NCBI RefSeq assembly: GCF_011392125.1 | Contig: NZ_JAAJBU010000002.1 | Location: 372,001-436,000, forward strand | DNA from: Flavobacterium lotistagni | Lineage (GTDB): Bacteria > Bacteroidota > Bacteroidia > Flavobacteriales > Flavobacteriaceae | Direction of reading: 5' to 3' | Length of the DNA stretch: 64,000 nt | Part shown: piece after piece, positions 15,779 through 23,937 of the stretch | Numbering within the stretch: the stretch's first letter is position 1 | How the letters are laid out: each line of letters opens with the position of its first letter | Notes under the pieces: model-generated | Seen by the model: the letters and a program-made list of their open reading frames with translations, nothing else | Databases searched by the model: none | Told to the model about the DNA's origin: nothing | Translations under genes and position numbers: made by a program

Positions 15779-18244
15779 TTAATTTTTGTTCAAAAAAGAA
15801 ATCAATTTCTGGAAGATATTCTTCGGTTTATCTACTTCATGATAACCGTTTCCATAGGTTCCGTAGCCGTAACCGTAGCCATAGCCATAGCCGTAACCAT
15901 AACCTGTTCCGTATTTGGCTTTGTTCTCGAAACCGTTTAGAATGATACTGATATTGTCAAGTTCACCTCGTTTAAGCCTGTTGTTGAGCAAAGTTACCAT
16001 GTCTTTTTTGGTGTAATTCTGACGCATGATATATAAGGTCAGATCTACATATTCTGCAAGTTCAAGTGCATCGGAAACCAATCCAACCGGTGGCGTATCA
16101 AGAATAATATAATCATAGCGCGATTTGAGTTGCCGCATAAATTCTTTCATGCTTTCACCAATGATAATCTCTGATGGGTTTGGCGGAATCGGCCCTGAGG
16201 TAATTACGTCAAGATAGGGAACGTGCGTGCTTTGAATCACTTCATCGATGTTTTTTTGGCCAATAAGATAATTTACCACACCGATATCGTTCTTGATATT
16301 GAAATCTTCAAAAATCTTTGGCTTTCTTAAATCCAGACCAACAATAACGGTCTTTTTTTCACTCATCGCAAAAACAGTGGCCAAATTTAGTGAACAGAAA
16401 GTTTTTCCTTCACCACTAATAGACGAAGTGAGCATCAAGGTTTTAGAACCAGTAATGTCGTATTTTTTATACAGAAACTGCAACGAGGAACGAATTGCTC
16501 GAAAGGATTCTGAAAGTGCTGATTTTGGTTTTTCAAATACCGAAAGGTTAGAGCTCGAATGCTTAACTCCAACCACACCAATAAGCGGAATTGAAGTAAG
16601 TTTACTAATATCTTCGGTATTGAGAATTGAGTTTTCAAGGAAAAACAACACAAAAACAATCATCAGCGGAATCAGCAAGCCCAAGAAAGTTGCCAATACG
16701 TAATTCACACTGGTGTTAGGCCCGATAAGCCCACCACCGGTATCTTTGGCCGGATCAATAAAATGGATATCCGATAAGTTGGCGGCTCTGACGATTTCCG
16801 CTTCGTTACGCTTTTGCAAAAACGCATTGTAAATGTTGTCGCTCAAATCATATTTGCGCATGATTTTGAGGTATTCCTGTTTGTCTTCAGGCAGTTTGCG
16901 AATATTGCTTTCAAGTTGATTGATTTTGTTGTTGGTAAGGTTCAAATCGTATTTCAGCGAGTTGGTTGCCGAGGCTATATTTTCAAGCAATACGCTCTTG
17001 ATAGCTTCCATCTGCACATCAAAATCCCTGAAAATTTTCTCGCTTTTCACCGAATAGGCCAATTGTGATCTTTGGGCCGAAAGCTCAATAAGTTTAGCTA
17101 CATTGGTTAGAATGTTTGGATCTTCAATCCCGGCTACTGTTGGCGCTGGTAATTTAGAATAATCCAGACTGTTTTTGAGGTAGGTTTTGAGCGTGTTGTA
17201 ATAATTAATTTTTCGCGTAAGCACATCTTTTTGCACTTCATAATCAAACAATTGTGCAGAAATCGAATTGCCTTCGTCTTGAATGGCCATCATGTCTTTG
17301 TCTTGATTGAAAGCCTTTAGCGCATTACCAGTTTCTTTGAGTTGCTTGCCCATAGAAACTAAGGTACTGTCAATAAATTCGATGGTATTGGTTGCAAATT
17401 GGTTCTTTCGGTTTAGCTGGGTATCAATAAGCATCTTGACAGTCGAATTTAAGTAATCGACCATTCTGGCTTTGTTGGTGCCTTGCAACGACAAACGCAA
17501 AATCGAAGGCGCCTTGGGGTCAATATCAACTTTAATGCCTTGATAACGCGCCACAACTTCATCAAATTCGTTGAAGCGGAAATAATATTCATTGCCTTTG
17601 TAAAAACCAGGCTTGTCTTTGATGAGCAATTTCGCATTTAAAAACGGAAGGGAAATCTGTTGTCCGACTCTGTACCTTTTAATAAATTCGCCATGCTCGA
17701 CCGAAATTTCACTTTTGCTGTTATCAGTATAATTAACCAGTGGAGCTGTGGTTCCATCGAAATTGATGCGCAATTGAAATTCGTTCTCCGAGAGGAATTT
17801 CACCGAAATCATGGTGTAATAAAGCTGGCTCTTGCTTTTGTCAATCGCAACGGTAAAAGGAACGGCGCCATAAACATCTTGAAAGTTATACTCGCCTTTT
17901 CTGAGATAATCGATATAATATTGTAACCGCTCTACCACCAACTCATTGTGCGAACGCGACTTCAGGGTGTTGGAAATGTTCTGAACCTGATCAGAAGTGC
18001 CGCCCCAATTAAAAACCAAGCTAGTATTGGAAGTGAAGAACGGGTTATTTTCTTCCTTGATGGCCATGGAAGTTTCCATTTCATACACTTTTTCTTTTCG
18101 GATGTTAACCTGATGCGCAATGGCAAATGTAATCATCAAACTGAGTACGAACCATTTCCAGTAACTCGTGATTTTTATCAGAAAACCTTTGAAATCAAAG
18201 CTGTTCTGGCTTTCAAAAAACGAAAAATCTTTAGTATCAATCAT
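15779..18244 (-). CDS. Wzc-like polysaccharide co-polymerase and tyrosine autokinase
   Basis: 821 aa inner-membrane protein of the Wzc/BY-kinase family. A Wzz domain with a first membrane segment (about residues 33-45) is followed by a periplasmic coiled region and a second membrane segment VLATFLGLLIPLMIVFVLFF at about 515. The cytoplasmic kinase has Walker A SISGEGKTF (Lys-614), Walker A' VIVGLDLRKP and Walker B YIILDTPPVGLV. The C-terminus is a tyrosine cluster of alternating Tyr-Gly, ten Tyr within about 27 residues, the autophosphorylation tail. It controls polymer length and export with the Wza-like protein encoded 3 bp upstream. The Tyr-Gly tail is coded by a 6-bp tandem repeat that could change in copy number. 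Confidence 0.93.
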   Translation of the reverse strand: MIDTKDFSFFESQNSFDFKGFLIKITSYWKWFVLSLMITFAIAHQVNIRKEKVYEMETSMAIKEENNPFFTSNTSLVFNWGGTSDQVQNISNTLKSRSHNELVVERLQYYIDYLRKGEYNFQDVYGAVPFTVAIDKSKSQLYYTMISVKFLSENEFQLRINFDGTTAPLVNYTDNSKSEISVEHGEFIKRYRVGQQISLPFLNAKLLIKDKPGFYKGNEYYFRFNEFDEVVARYQGIKVDIDPKAPSILRLSLQGTNKARMVDYLNSTVKMLIDTQLNRKNQFATNTIEFIDSTLVSMGKQLKETGNALKAFNQDKDMMAIQDEGNSISAQLFDYEVQKDVLTRKINYYNTLKTYLKNSLDYSKLPAPTVAGIEDPNILTNVAKLIELSAQRSQLAYSVKSEKIFRDFDVQMEAIKSVLLENIASATNSLKYDLNLTNNKINQLESNIRKLPEDKQEYLKIMRKYDLSDNIYNAFLQKRNEAEIVRAANLSDIHFIDPAKDTGGGLIGPNTSVNYVLATFLGLLIPLMIVFVLFFLENSILNTEDISKLTSIPLIGVVGVKHSSSNLSVFEKPKSALSESFRAIRSSLQFLYKKYDITGSKTLMLTSSISGEGKTFCSLNLATVFAMSEKKTVIVGLDLRKPKIFEDFNIKNDIGVVNYLIGQKNIDEVIQSTHVPYLDVITSGPIPPNPSEIIIGESMKEFMRQLKSRYDYIILDTPPVGLVSDALELAEYVDLTLYIMRQNYTKKDMVTLLNNRLKRGELDNISIILNGFENKAKYGTGYGYGYGYGYGYGYGTYGNGYHEVDKPKNIFQKLISFLNKN

Positions 18245-18247
18245 GCT

Positions 18248-19036
18248 TTAGTTTCTTAAAAGGAGAATGGTTGTAGCCACTAAAGTGAGCATAGTGAATA
18301 CTGTTGTCAAGGATTCTATACCGGTTTTTCCGGTGCCCCAAGACTTTTGTTTCAGCGGTTTGATGTAGATATAATCGTTCGATTGAACGTAATAGTATGG
18401 TGACTGCATGGCTTTGGCATCCGTGAGGTCGATCGTATGAATTTCAGTTCCGGCCGGAGTTTGTCGTAAGATAGTGACGTTTTTACGATCTCCAACAACT
18501 GTAATATCACCCGCATTGGCAATAGCCTCTAATATCGTAAGCTTTTCCTGAAACAACAATTTGGTCCCGGGAGAAACAATTTCGCCATTAACGGTGTAGC
18601 GCAATCCGGAGAGTTTGACTTTTACAAATATTCGGGCTTCTTTGTTGAAATACTCCTCAAGCAAACGCTTTTCAATCATGAGCCGAACTTCATCTAAAGT
18701 GTAACCCACCACATTGATTTCCTCAAGCACAGGCATACGAATATTGCCATGGTCATTTACCGTATAACCTTCAAAATAAAGCGAACTCTCGTTTCGATAT
18801 GTTTCACTTTGTTGGTTGGAGGTTGAAAAAATTTGCACCAACTTAGGGTCATTAGCACTAATTGAAATACTGATGATATCATTGATTTGCAGTCGATAGG
18901 GCTTCATCGAAACCGACTGTACCGCTGTTGTGTCTGCTTGATTCTTATTTTGAAGGTAAACTAGGTCTTTGATAGGAACGCACGAGGTCAGTATCAGCCC
19001 CAATGTGAGCATCAAAAACAATATTTTTTGATTCAT
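18248..19036 (-). CDS. Wza-like polysaccharide export lipoprotein
   Basis: 262 aa from the ATG at 19036. The longer in-frame version starting at 19210 runs into recR and lacks a signal peptide, so it is rejected. The chosen start gives MNQKILFLMLTLGLILTSC, a lipoprotein signal with the lipobox cysteine at 19. Then follow a polysaccharide export (Poly_export) domain, YRLQINDIISISISANDP, and SLBB-type repeats with GHxxxP-like VNDHGNIRMPVLEEINVVGYT in parts and YTVNGEIVSPG. A C-terminal hydrophobic segment, TVFTMLTLVATTILLLRN, would cross the outer or inner membrane. It exports the polymer together with the Wzc-like kinase. A good promoter lies upstream. Confidence 0.9.
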   Translation of the reverse strand: MNQKILFLMLTLGLILTSCVPIKDLVYLQNKNQADTTAVQSVSMKPYRLQINDIISISISANDPKLVQIFSTSNQQSETYRNESSLYFEGYTVNDHGNIRMPVLEEINVVGYTLDEVRLMIEKRLLEEYFNKEARIFVKVKLSGLRYTVNGEIVSPGTKLLFQEKLTILEAIANAGDITVVGDRKNVTILRQTPAGTEIHTIDLTDAKAMQSPYYYVQSNDYIYIKPLKQKSWGTGKTGIESLTTVFTMLTLVATTILLLRN

Positions 19037-19060
19037 TTTGATTTTTGAAAATTTAGCAAA

Positions 19061-19090
19061 CAAAGATAGTTTTTCATTTATAAAAACAAA
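19061..19090 (-). promoter_or_regulatory. Promoter of the wza-wzc-ugd operon
   Basis: On the minus strand TTTG (19090-19087) lies 18 bp before TATCTTTG (19068-19061), a near-ideal Bacteroidota promoter. It sits between the recR stop and the wza start, so the export operon can be transcribed without recR. Confidence 0.75.
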
Positions 19091-19112
19091 ATAAAGTACC
19101 GCTACAAAATGG

Positions 19113-19733
19113 TTAATTGTTTTTGAATGAAATTTCGAGCGGAATTCGCTGTAAAATACTACGCCCGAGGGTAACTTCATCAGCATATTCGAGTTCGTCA
19201 CCAACGGCAATTCCGCGTGCGATGGTAGTGGTAACGAGCTGAAAATCTTTGACTTGTTTATAAATAAAGAAATTGGTGGTATCGCCTTCCATGGTGGAAC
19301 TTAATGCGAAAATCAGTTCTCGGATGTTGCCTGTTTTGGCTTTCTCGACCAAAGTGGAGATATGGAGTTGACCCGGACCGACGCCATCCATAGGTGAAAT
19401 TTTTCCGCCCAATACGTGATAAATCCCTTTGAATTGGCGTGTATTTTCAATGGCCATCACATCGCGAATGTCTTCCACCACGCAAATGATACCGTGGTCG
19501 CGGTTGGGATTAGCGCAAATTTCACAAAGCGCGACATCAGAAATATTATGGCAACTGTTACAATATTTGATTTCCTCGCGCATTTGAGTCAGGGCTTGGC
19601 TCAGGAATTGGGTTTGTTCCTTGGGTTGTTTGAGCAAATGTAGCACCAATCGGAGTGCCGTGCGTTTGCCAATTCCGGGCAATTGCGACATTTCGTGTAC
19701 TGCCTTTTCGAGAAGTTTCGATGAGAATTCCAT
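19113..19733 (-). CDS. recR: Recombination protein RecR
   Basis: 206 aa, typical length. The N-terminal helix-hairpin-helix [20 protein letters not shown] is followed by a zinc finger (CNSCH...CEIC) and a Toprim domain with [30 protein letters not shown] and [11 protein letters not shown]. RecR acts with RecO/RecF to load RecA at gaps in DNA. It is not functionally tied to the polysaccharide genes. A TATCTTTG box lies 5 bp before the start codon, which would give a leaderless or very short-leader transcript if used. Confidence 0.96.
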   Translation of the reverse strand: MEFSSKLLEKAVHEMSQLPGIGKRTALRLVLHLLKQPKEQTQFLSQALTQMREEIKYCNSCHNISDVALCEICANPNRDHGIICVVEDIRDVMAIENTRQFKGIYHVLGGKISPMDGVGPGQLHISTLVEKAKTGNIRELIFALSSTMEGDTTNFFIYKQVKDFQLVTTTIARGIAVGDELEYADEVTLGRSILQRIPLEISFKNN

Positions 19734-19737
19734 GCGC

Positions 19738-19745
19738 CAAAGATA
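19738..19745 (-). promoter_or_regulatory. Possible -7 box for recR
   Basis: TATCTTTG on the minus strand, matching TAnnTTTG, only 5 bp from the recR start. No -33 TTG is seen at the usual spacing, so this is weak. Confidence 0.3.
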
Positions 19746-19759
19746 GTTATTATTGGATT

Positions 19760-19873
19760 GTAAGACTGTAGGATCCTAAGATTTTAGGATTTCCCATGGG
19801 CAGCGATTTCAAGTCTCAGCCACAAGGTTTCACGGTCCTAAAATCCTACCGCCCTAAAATCCTACCGTCTTAC
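19760..19873. repeat. Nested inverted repeat between recR and the symporter gene
   Basis: Outer arms GTAAGACTGTAGGAT (19760-19774) and ATCCTACCGTCTTAC (19859-19873) pair with one mismatch. Inner arms ATTTTAGGA (19781-19789) and TCCTAAAAT (19836-19844) pair perfectly. CCTAAAATCCTACCG also occurs twice in direct orientation (19837 and 19853). The element sits between two divergent genes and looks like a small non-coding hairpin repeat. No coding content. Confidence 0.8.
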
Positions 19874-19916
19874 CATCTGATTTTTTCGTATTTTGGCGTC
19901 GATTAAAAAACCCACT

Positions 19917-21419
19917 ATGACTCCATTTGCCATTTTATTGCTGATTGTAGTTTACTTCGGTATGCTGTTTTTGATTTCGCACCTGACCAGTAAAAAGAAC
20001 AGCGACAATGAGGCTTTTTTCAAAGCAAATAAAAATTCAAAATGGTACCTCGTAGCTTTCGGAATGATTGGAACAGCACTCTCTGGCGTGACTTTTATTT
20101 CGGTTCCGGGCGAAGTTGGAAACCCCGAAAACCAGTTCAAGTATTTTCAGTTCGTGCTGGGCAACGCTATTGGGTTTTTGATTATTGCCAAAGTACTTTT
20201 GCCGCTCTATTACCGGATGAACCTGACTTCGATTTACGGTTATATCGAGAAACGGCTCGGCACGGTCAGCTACAAAACAGCCGCATTTATTTTCTTGTTG
20301 AGCCGAACAATTGGCTCGTCATTCCGGTTGTATTTGGTAGTGATTGTTTTGCAACGTTATGTATTTGATTTTTATCATGTGCCATTTGCTTTGACGGTAT
20401 TGATTTCGCTCGGATTGATTTTCGCTTATACTTATCGCGGCGGTTTGAAAACTATCATTATTACCGATACTTTGCAGACGTTCTTTTTAGTTTCTTCGGT
20501 GTTCCTGACGATTTTCTTTGTGTGCGAGAGTTTGAACTTGTCGGTTTTTGAAGCGTTTGAACAAGTTAAAAACAGTAATTATTCGAAGGTGTTTTTCTTT
20601 GAAGATTATCTCAAAGGCACTTATTTCTGGAAGCAGATTCTGGGCGGAATTTTCGTCACGATTGCCATGGTCGGGCTCGATCAGGATTTGATGCAGAAGA
20701 ACCTCAGCTGTAAAAATATCGGCGATGCACAGAAAAACATGTATACGTTTACCGGTATTTTTGTACTGATCAATATTTTCTTTTTGAGCGTCGGCGCGCT
20801 ATTATATATGTATGCCGCGAAAAACAACATTGAAGTTCCCGCAGATTTGGTGACCGGAAAGCCCAGAACCGATTTGCTGTTTCCGGAAATTGCGTTTCAT
20901 CATTTGAGTTTGATTCCGTCGGTGGTGTTCTTGCTCGGATTGACCGCTGCTACTTTCGCGACGACCGATTCAGCGCTCACGGCTTTAACTACTTCGTTTT
21001 GCGTGGATTTTCTGGGTATGGACAAAACCGAAAACCAAAACAAACCCAATATTGTTAGAACCAGACACAGCGTTCACATCGCTTTTTCGTTTTTGATGTT
21101 TTTGGTGATTGTGGCTTTCAACGCGATTAATGACGCTTCGGTGGTGAGCATGATTTTCAAAATTGCTTCCTATACTTACGGACCGCTTTTAGGATTGTAC
21201 GCATTCGGGCTGTTTGTGAAAACGAAAACGGTGCATGACAAACTGGTTCCTTATATCTGCGTGCTTTCTCCGGCGATTTGTTTTCTAATCAGCAAAAATT
21301 CGGCGTTGCTTTTCGGAGATTATGTTTTCGACAACGAACTGATTATCGTCAACGGATTGATTACCTTTTTAGGATTGATGGCCATTAGCAAGCCGGCGGT
21401 TTCGCAGACGAAGTTTTGA
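19917..21419 (+). CDS. Sodium/solute symporter (SSS family)
   Basis: 500 aa from the ATG at 19917; a TTG eight codons upstream is possible but adds a charged tail before the first membrane helix. About 13 hydrophobic segments are seen. SSS signatures include LVAFGMIGTALSGVTFISVPG after helix 1, IYGYIEKRLG, LLSRTIGSSFRLYLVV, and GLTAATFATTDSALTALTTSFCVDF in the region of the family Na2 site (two parts). Members import sugars, amino acids, sialic acid or other solutes with sodium. The substrate cannot be told from the sequence. It stands alone on the plus strand, so the locus gives no hint beyond ordinary nutrient uptake. Confidence 0.88.
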   Translation: MTPFAILLLIVVYFGMLFLISHLTSKKNSDNEAFFKANKNSKWYLVAFGMIGTALSGVTFISVPGEVGNPENQFKYFQFVLGNAIGFLIIAKVLLPLYYRMNLTSIYGYIEKRLGTVSYKTAAFIFLLSRTIGSSFRLYLVVIVLQRYVFDFYHVPFALTVLISLGLIFAYTYRGGLKTIIITDTLQTFFLVSSVFLTIFFVCESLNLSVFEAFEQVKNSNYSKVFFFEDYLKGTYFWKQILGGIFVTIAMVGLDQDLMQKNLSCKNIGDAQKNMYTFTGIFVLINIFFLSVGALLYMYAAKNNIEVPADLVTGKPRTDLLFPEIAFHHLSLIPSVVFLLGLTAATFATTDSALTALTTSFCVDFLGMDKTENQNKPNIVRTRHSVHIAFSFLMFLVIVAFNAINDASVVSMIFKIASYTYGPLLGLYAFGLFVKTKTVHDKLVPYICVLSPAICFLISKNSALLFGDYVFDNELIIVNGLITFLGLMAISKPAVSQTKF

Positions 21420-21422
21420 GAA

Positions 21423-21603
21423 AGTGCCTGAGTACCTCATTTGATACTGAAAAGTTCCAATCACTACTACTGCCCTAGCCCGGATGGCAGCGGCATCCTT
21501 TTATGGCGCAGCCTCGGCGAAGACAGAAAAGATATAGCGGACAGCCGGAAACAGCTTCTTATAAAAAAACTCAGGCACTAAGGAACTAAGGAACTCAGGC
21601 ACT
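21423..21603. repeat. Structured repeat element (copy A) flanked by 11-bp inverted repeats
   Basis: AGTGCCTGAGT (21423-21433) and ACTCAGGCACT (21569-21579) are perfect inverted repeats; the second arm is repeated directly at 21593-21603, next to the stop codon of the CoA-binding gene. Inside lies a core starting GCCCTAGCCCGGATGG (21472). Its predicted fold has an outer stem CCGG/CCGG (21480-21483 with 21545-21548), an internal loop and an inner stem ATC-TTTT/AAAAGAT. Related cores occur at 23861, 44114 and 44261. No open reading frame of note. It fills the gap between the symporter gene and the convergent CoA-binding gene. Confidence 0.75.
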
Positions 21604-21969
21604 CTAATACTGATTCGTGGCCAAAAGCACCAAAGTACAAGCTACTTCGACTTCGATATTGTTGCTTTTGAGTAGTTGGTAGAGTTCCGGATTTTCGGTG
21701 CCCGGATTGAAAACCACGCGTTTGGGTTTTGCTTCGATGATATAATTGTAGTAATCGCGTTGGTTGCGCGGATTCAGGTATAGCGTGACAGTATCGATGT
21801 TCTTGACCGGAACCATTTTGGTCTGGATTTTCACACCGGCTACTTCACCGGTTTGCTGACCAATAGCCACTACCGGATGATGATGATTGACAAGCGAATG
21901 AATGGCACGGTTGGAGTAACGGTCTGCTTTGGTCGTGGCCCCGAGGACGAGTGTTTTTTTCTTTTCCAT
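21604..21969 (-). CDS. CoA-binding domain protein (YccU-like)
   Basis: 121 aa single-domain protein. KKTLVLGATTKADRYSNRAI is the N-terminal Rossmann loop of the CoA_binding_2 family, and VVAIGQQTGEVAGV, DTVTLYLNPRNQRDYY and KRVVFNPGTENPEL follow the expected order. The C-terminal EVACTLVLL segment matches the family's conserved Cys-Thr region. The biochemical role of this small family is not known. It is divergent from marC and convergent with the symporter gene. Its stop codon directly abuts a repeat. Confidence 0.85.
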   Translation of the reverse strand: MEKKKTLVLGATTKADRYSNRAIHSLVNHHHPVVAIGQQTGEVAGVKIQTKMVPVKNIDTVTLYLNPRNQRDYYNYIIEAKPKRVVFNPGTENPELYQLLKSNNIEVEVACTLVLLATNQY

Positions 21970-22034
21970 GGCGCGAAGTTACGAACATCAAGGGTTTTGG
22001 CGCGTTAAATTTAACTTTAGATTAATTTATAGTT

Positions 22035-22042
22035 TAACTTTG
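22035..22042 (+). promoter_or_regulatory. Putative -7 box for marC
   Basis: TAACTTTG matches TAnnTTTG and lies 34 bp before the marC start. The -33 region is AT-rich with no exact TTG at 17-19 bp. Confidence 0.4.
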
Positions 22043-22076
22043 CAGGCAGCGGCAGCGGTAACTTTACCCAAAAACT

Positions 22077-22700
22077 ATGGAAATTTTCGTTTATCTGTTT
22101 TTCGCTTTGTTCTCGGTTTTGAACCCGATTGGAACCGTTCCGATTTTCGTCGGGCTCACGCAAGACGACACCAAAAGAGAACGTTCGCGCATTTCGCTCT
22201 GGACTTCGATTGATGTTTTTATTATTCTGATGATTTCGTTTTTTGTCGGGAAATATGTGCTGGATTTCTTCGGAATTACCATCACGGCTTTGCGCATTAC
22301 CGGCGGAATCATTATTGCGAGTTCGGGTTTTTCGCTGCTCAACGGGCGGTTCAACAAAAACAAAGGAATCAATAAAAAAGTCGAGGAAGAAATACAAGTG
22401 CGCAATGATATCGCCTTAACACCACTGGCGATGCCGATGTTGGCCGGCCCGGGTTCGATGTCATTGCTGATTACTTATTACCAAGACCACAATACAACCG
22501 CAGAGATTATTCCTTCGTGTTTAGCGATCTTGGCCACTTCATTGGTGATTTTCATCATTTTGAGAAGCGCACATTATTTGTCTAAAATGCTCGGTACTTC
22601 AGGTATTGTTGCTATTTCAAGGATTGTCGGATTTTTGACCATTGCCATCGGAATCCAGTATATCATCAGTGCGGTGTTGAGTATTATTCGCGGGATTTGA
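22077..22700 (+). CDS. MarC family integral membrane protein
   Basis: 207 aa with six hydrophobic segments. FALFSVLNPIGTVPIFVGLT near the N-terminus and PLAMPMLAGPGSMSLLI in the middle are the two family repeats, and ISRIVGFLTIAIGIQYIISAV closes the protein (in two parts). The family was once linked to multiple antibiotic resistance; its transport role remains unknown. It stands alone, divergent from the CoA-binding gene, with repeat DNA and a gene relic downstream. Confidence 0.9.
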   Translation: MEIFVYLFFALFSVLNPIGTVPIFVGLTQDDTKRERSRISLWTSIDVFIILMISFFVGKYVLDFFGITITALRITGGIIIASSGFSLLNGRFNKNKGINKKVEEEIQVRNDIALTPLAMPMLAGPGSMSLLITYYQDHNTTAEIIPSCLAILATSLVIFIILRSAHYLSKMLGTSGIVAISRIVGFLTIAIGIQYIISAVLSIIRGI

Positions 22701-22709
22701 TTAGAAGGT

Positions 22710-22751
22710 AGACCGCTACGCTGTAAGATTCAAGACCGCTTCGCTGCAAGA
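22710..22751. repeat. Two copies of a 19-bp direct repeat
   Basis: AGACCGCTACGCTGTAAGA (22710-22728) and AGACCGCTTCGCTGCAAGA (22733-22751) differ at two bases and have a 23-bp period. They lie directly before the ctlX relic. Confidence 0.75.
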
Positions 22752-22844
22752 CTATTCTTTGGGAAGAAAAACTTCCGCTATCATGCAACGGGCTTGAAGT
22801 TCTGAGGCTATAGAAGAATCTGTTGCTTTATAATATGGTCTCGC
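22752..22844 (-). pseudogene. 3' relic of a ctlX-like gene
   Basis: Minus-strand translation ends ARCMIAEVFLPKE followed by a TAG stop (22754-22752). The intact ctlX gene 155 bp away ends ARCMMAEVFLPKE and a stop. Twelve of thirteen residues agree, but upstream the similarity fades: the GGGS before ARCM is replaced by SELQ, and a repeat interrupts the frame near 22840. No start codon and no full gene are present. I read it as the remaining 3' end of a second copy, cut by repeat DNA. Confidence 0.72.
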
Positions 22845-22899
22845 AAAGACGCTAAGGCGCGAAGTTGTTATTTTTTTGCGGCTCTGCGGCTTTGCGAGA
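22839..22899. repeat. CTCGCAAAG hairpin repeat
   Basis: CTCGCAAAG (22840-22848) and CTTTGCGAG (22890-22898) are perfect inverted arms, with further partial pairing inside (CGC, GCG) around a T-rich loop. A related single-arm copy with CTCGCAAAGACGC occurs at 44060-44084. It lies just after the ctlX stop and may also act as a bidirectional transcription stop between marC and ctlX. Confidence 0.75.
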
Positions 22900-22908
22900 A
22901 ATATTACT

Positions 22909-23844
22909 TTATTCCTTAGGCAGGAAAACCTCAGCCATCATGCAACGCGCGCTGCCCCCACCACAAGCTTCAATAGTGTCGAGGCTTGAACTTAGAATCG
23001 TCGCGTGTTTTTCGATTTGGGCAATTTGTTGCGGAGTCAAACTTTGATGCGCTGATTGGCTCATCACCAAATACCTTTTATCGTCGGTGCCTTTTACTTC
23101 GAGCATATTGCCAGCGAAATTGTTGACTTGGTCTTCCGAAATAAGAATAATTTCCTTGCCGTCTTCGCGAAGGCTGTCTAAAACGGCTTTGCGTTCTTTT
23201 CTGTCGTCGATGCAGTCTGCACAGATGACCGCGAAAGTTTCTCCAAGGCACATCATCACGTTGGTGTGGTAAATCAGTTTGCGCTCGCCACCCGCGGTTT
23301 GAAAGGCTTCGAAAATAATCGGCGTGAATTCAAAATCCTCACAGAATTCTATGAATAATTCCTCATCAGCTCTGGGTGATAAAGCGCAATAGGCCTTTGC
23401 GTTCTGGCGGTCGAGCAACAAACTTCCGGTGCCTTCTAGGAAAATATTGTCTGCTTCGGCCGAGGTATAATCCATGATTTCATTGATTACAAAACCTTTT
23501 TCTTCGAGAATATCGAGCACGTCTTCGCGGCGTTCGTGGCGGCGGTTTTCGGCAAACATTGGGTATAAAGCCACATCGCCGTTCTCGTGGAAAGAAATCC
23601 AGTTGTTCGGGAAAATCGAATCGGGCGTGTCTGGATCAAGCGTATCTTCTACGACGGTTACGTCGATGCCGACCATGCGGAGTTTGCTCACAAAAGCATC
23701 GAATTCTTCCTGCGCTTTGGCATTAACCGTTTGAGGCGAAAGCCCGTCGAGCACTTTCTGGTAATAATTATTAACGGCGGTCTGCTCGTTCATACGGAAC
23801 GCGACCGGGCGAATCATGAGGATGGCGTTGGTGGTTTGTTTCAT
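22909..23844 (-). CDS. ctlX: Citrulline/arginine-type guanidino hydrolase (CtlX-like)
   Basis: 311 aa from the ATG at 23844; an earlier in-frame ATG at 23922 would put a repeat element into the protein and is rejected. The guanidino-group modifying fold is shown by MIRPVAFRMNEQTAVNNYYQ, FPNNWISFHENGDVALYPM, DNIFLEGTGSLLLDR, IYHTNVMMCLG (catalytic His) and GGGSARCMMAE (catalytic Cys). In other bacteria CtlX is linked to citrulline use. It follows the second hydrolase gene at a 93-bp gap filled by a repeat and is probably co-transcribed with it. The precise substrate is inferred. Confidence 0.82.
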   Translation of the reverse strand: MKQTTNAILMIRPVAFRMNEQTAVNNYYQKVLDGLSPQTVNAKAQEEFDAFVSKLRMVGIDVTVVEDTLDPDTPDSIFPNNWISFHENGDVALYPMFAENRRHERREDVLDILEEKGFVINEIMDYTSAEADNIFLEGTGSLLLDRQNAKAYCALSPRADEELFIEFCEDFEFTPIIFEAFQTAGGERKLIYHTNVMMCLGETFAVICADCIDDRKERKAVLDSLREDGKEIILISEDQVNNFAGNMLEVKGTDDKRYLVMSQSAHQSLTPQQIAQIEKHATILSSSLDTIEACGGGSARCMMAEVFLPKE

Positions 23845-23860
23845 TTTATTTTTTGTTATG

Positions 23861-23932
23861 GCGTTCCCTGCGGGCCGGGCTTTTCGCTGTAGTCCTCGCA
23901 AGGCTGCGGGCTGCCGCTTCAATCCCTAACGC
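23861..23932 (-). repeat. Structured repeat element (copy D) between the two hydrolase genes
   Basis: Read on the minus strand it begins GCGTTAGGGATTGAAGCGGC and ends in AAAGCCCGGCCCGCAGGGAA. It is alignable with copies A and B (AGCGGCATCC-like left side, TACAGCG...AGCCCGG right side), though with a different left end. Outer arms GCGTT/AACGC (23861-23865 with 23928-23932) pair, and a small CCTTGCGAGG stem-loop forms the tip. It is transcribed in sense with the operon. Confidence 0.65.
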
Positions 23933-23937
23933 GGGCA

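Noticed and set aside
18248..19210. Longer start for the Wza-like gene at 19210
   Set aside because: It would overlap recR by almost 100 bp and add 58 residues with no signal peptide; the ATG at 19036 gives a clean lipoprotein signal and follows a good promoter.
22909..23922. Longer start for ctlX at 23922
   Set aside because: The added residues are a translation of the structured repeat in the gap.
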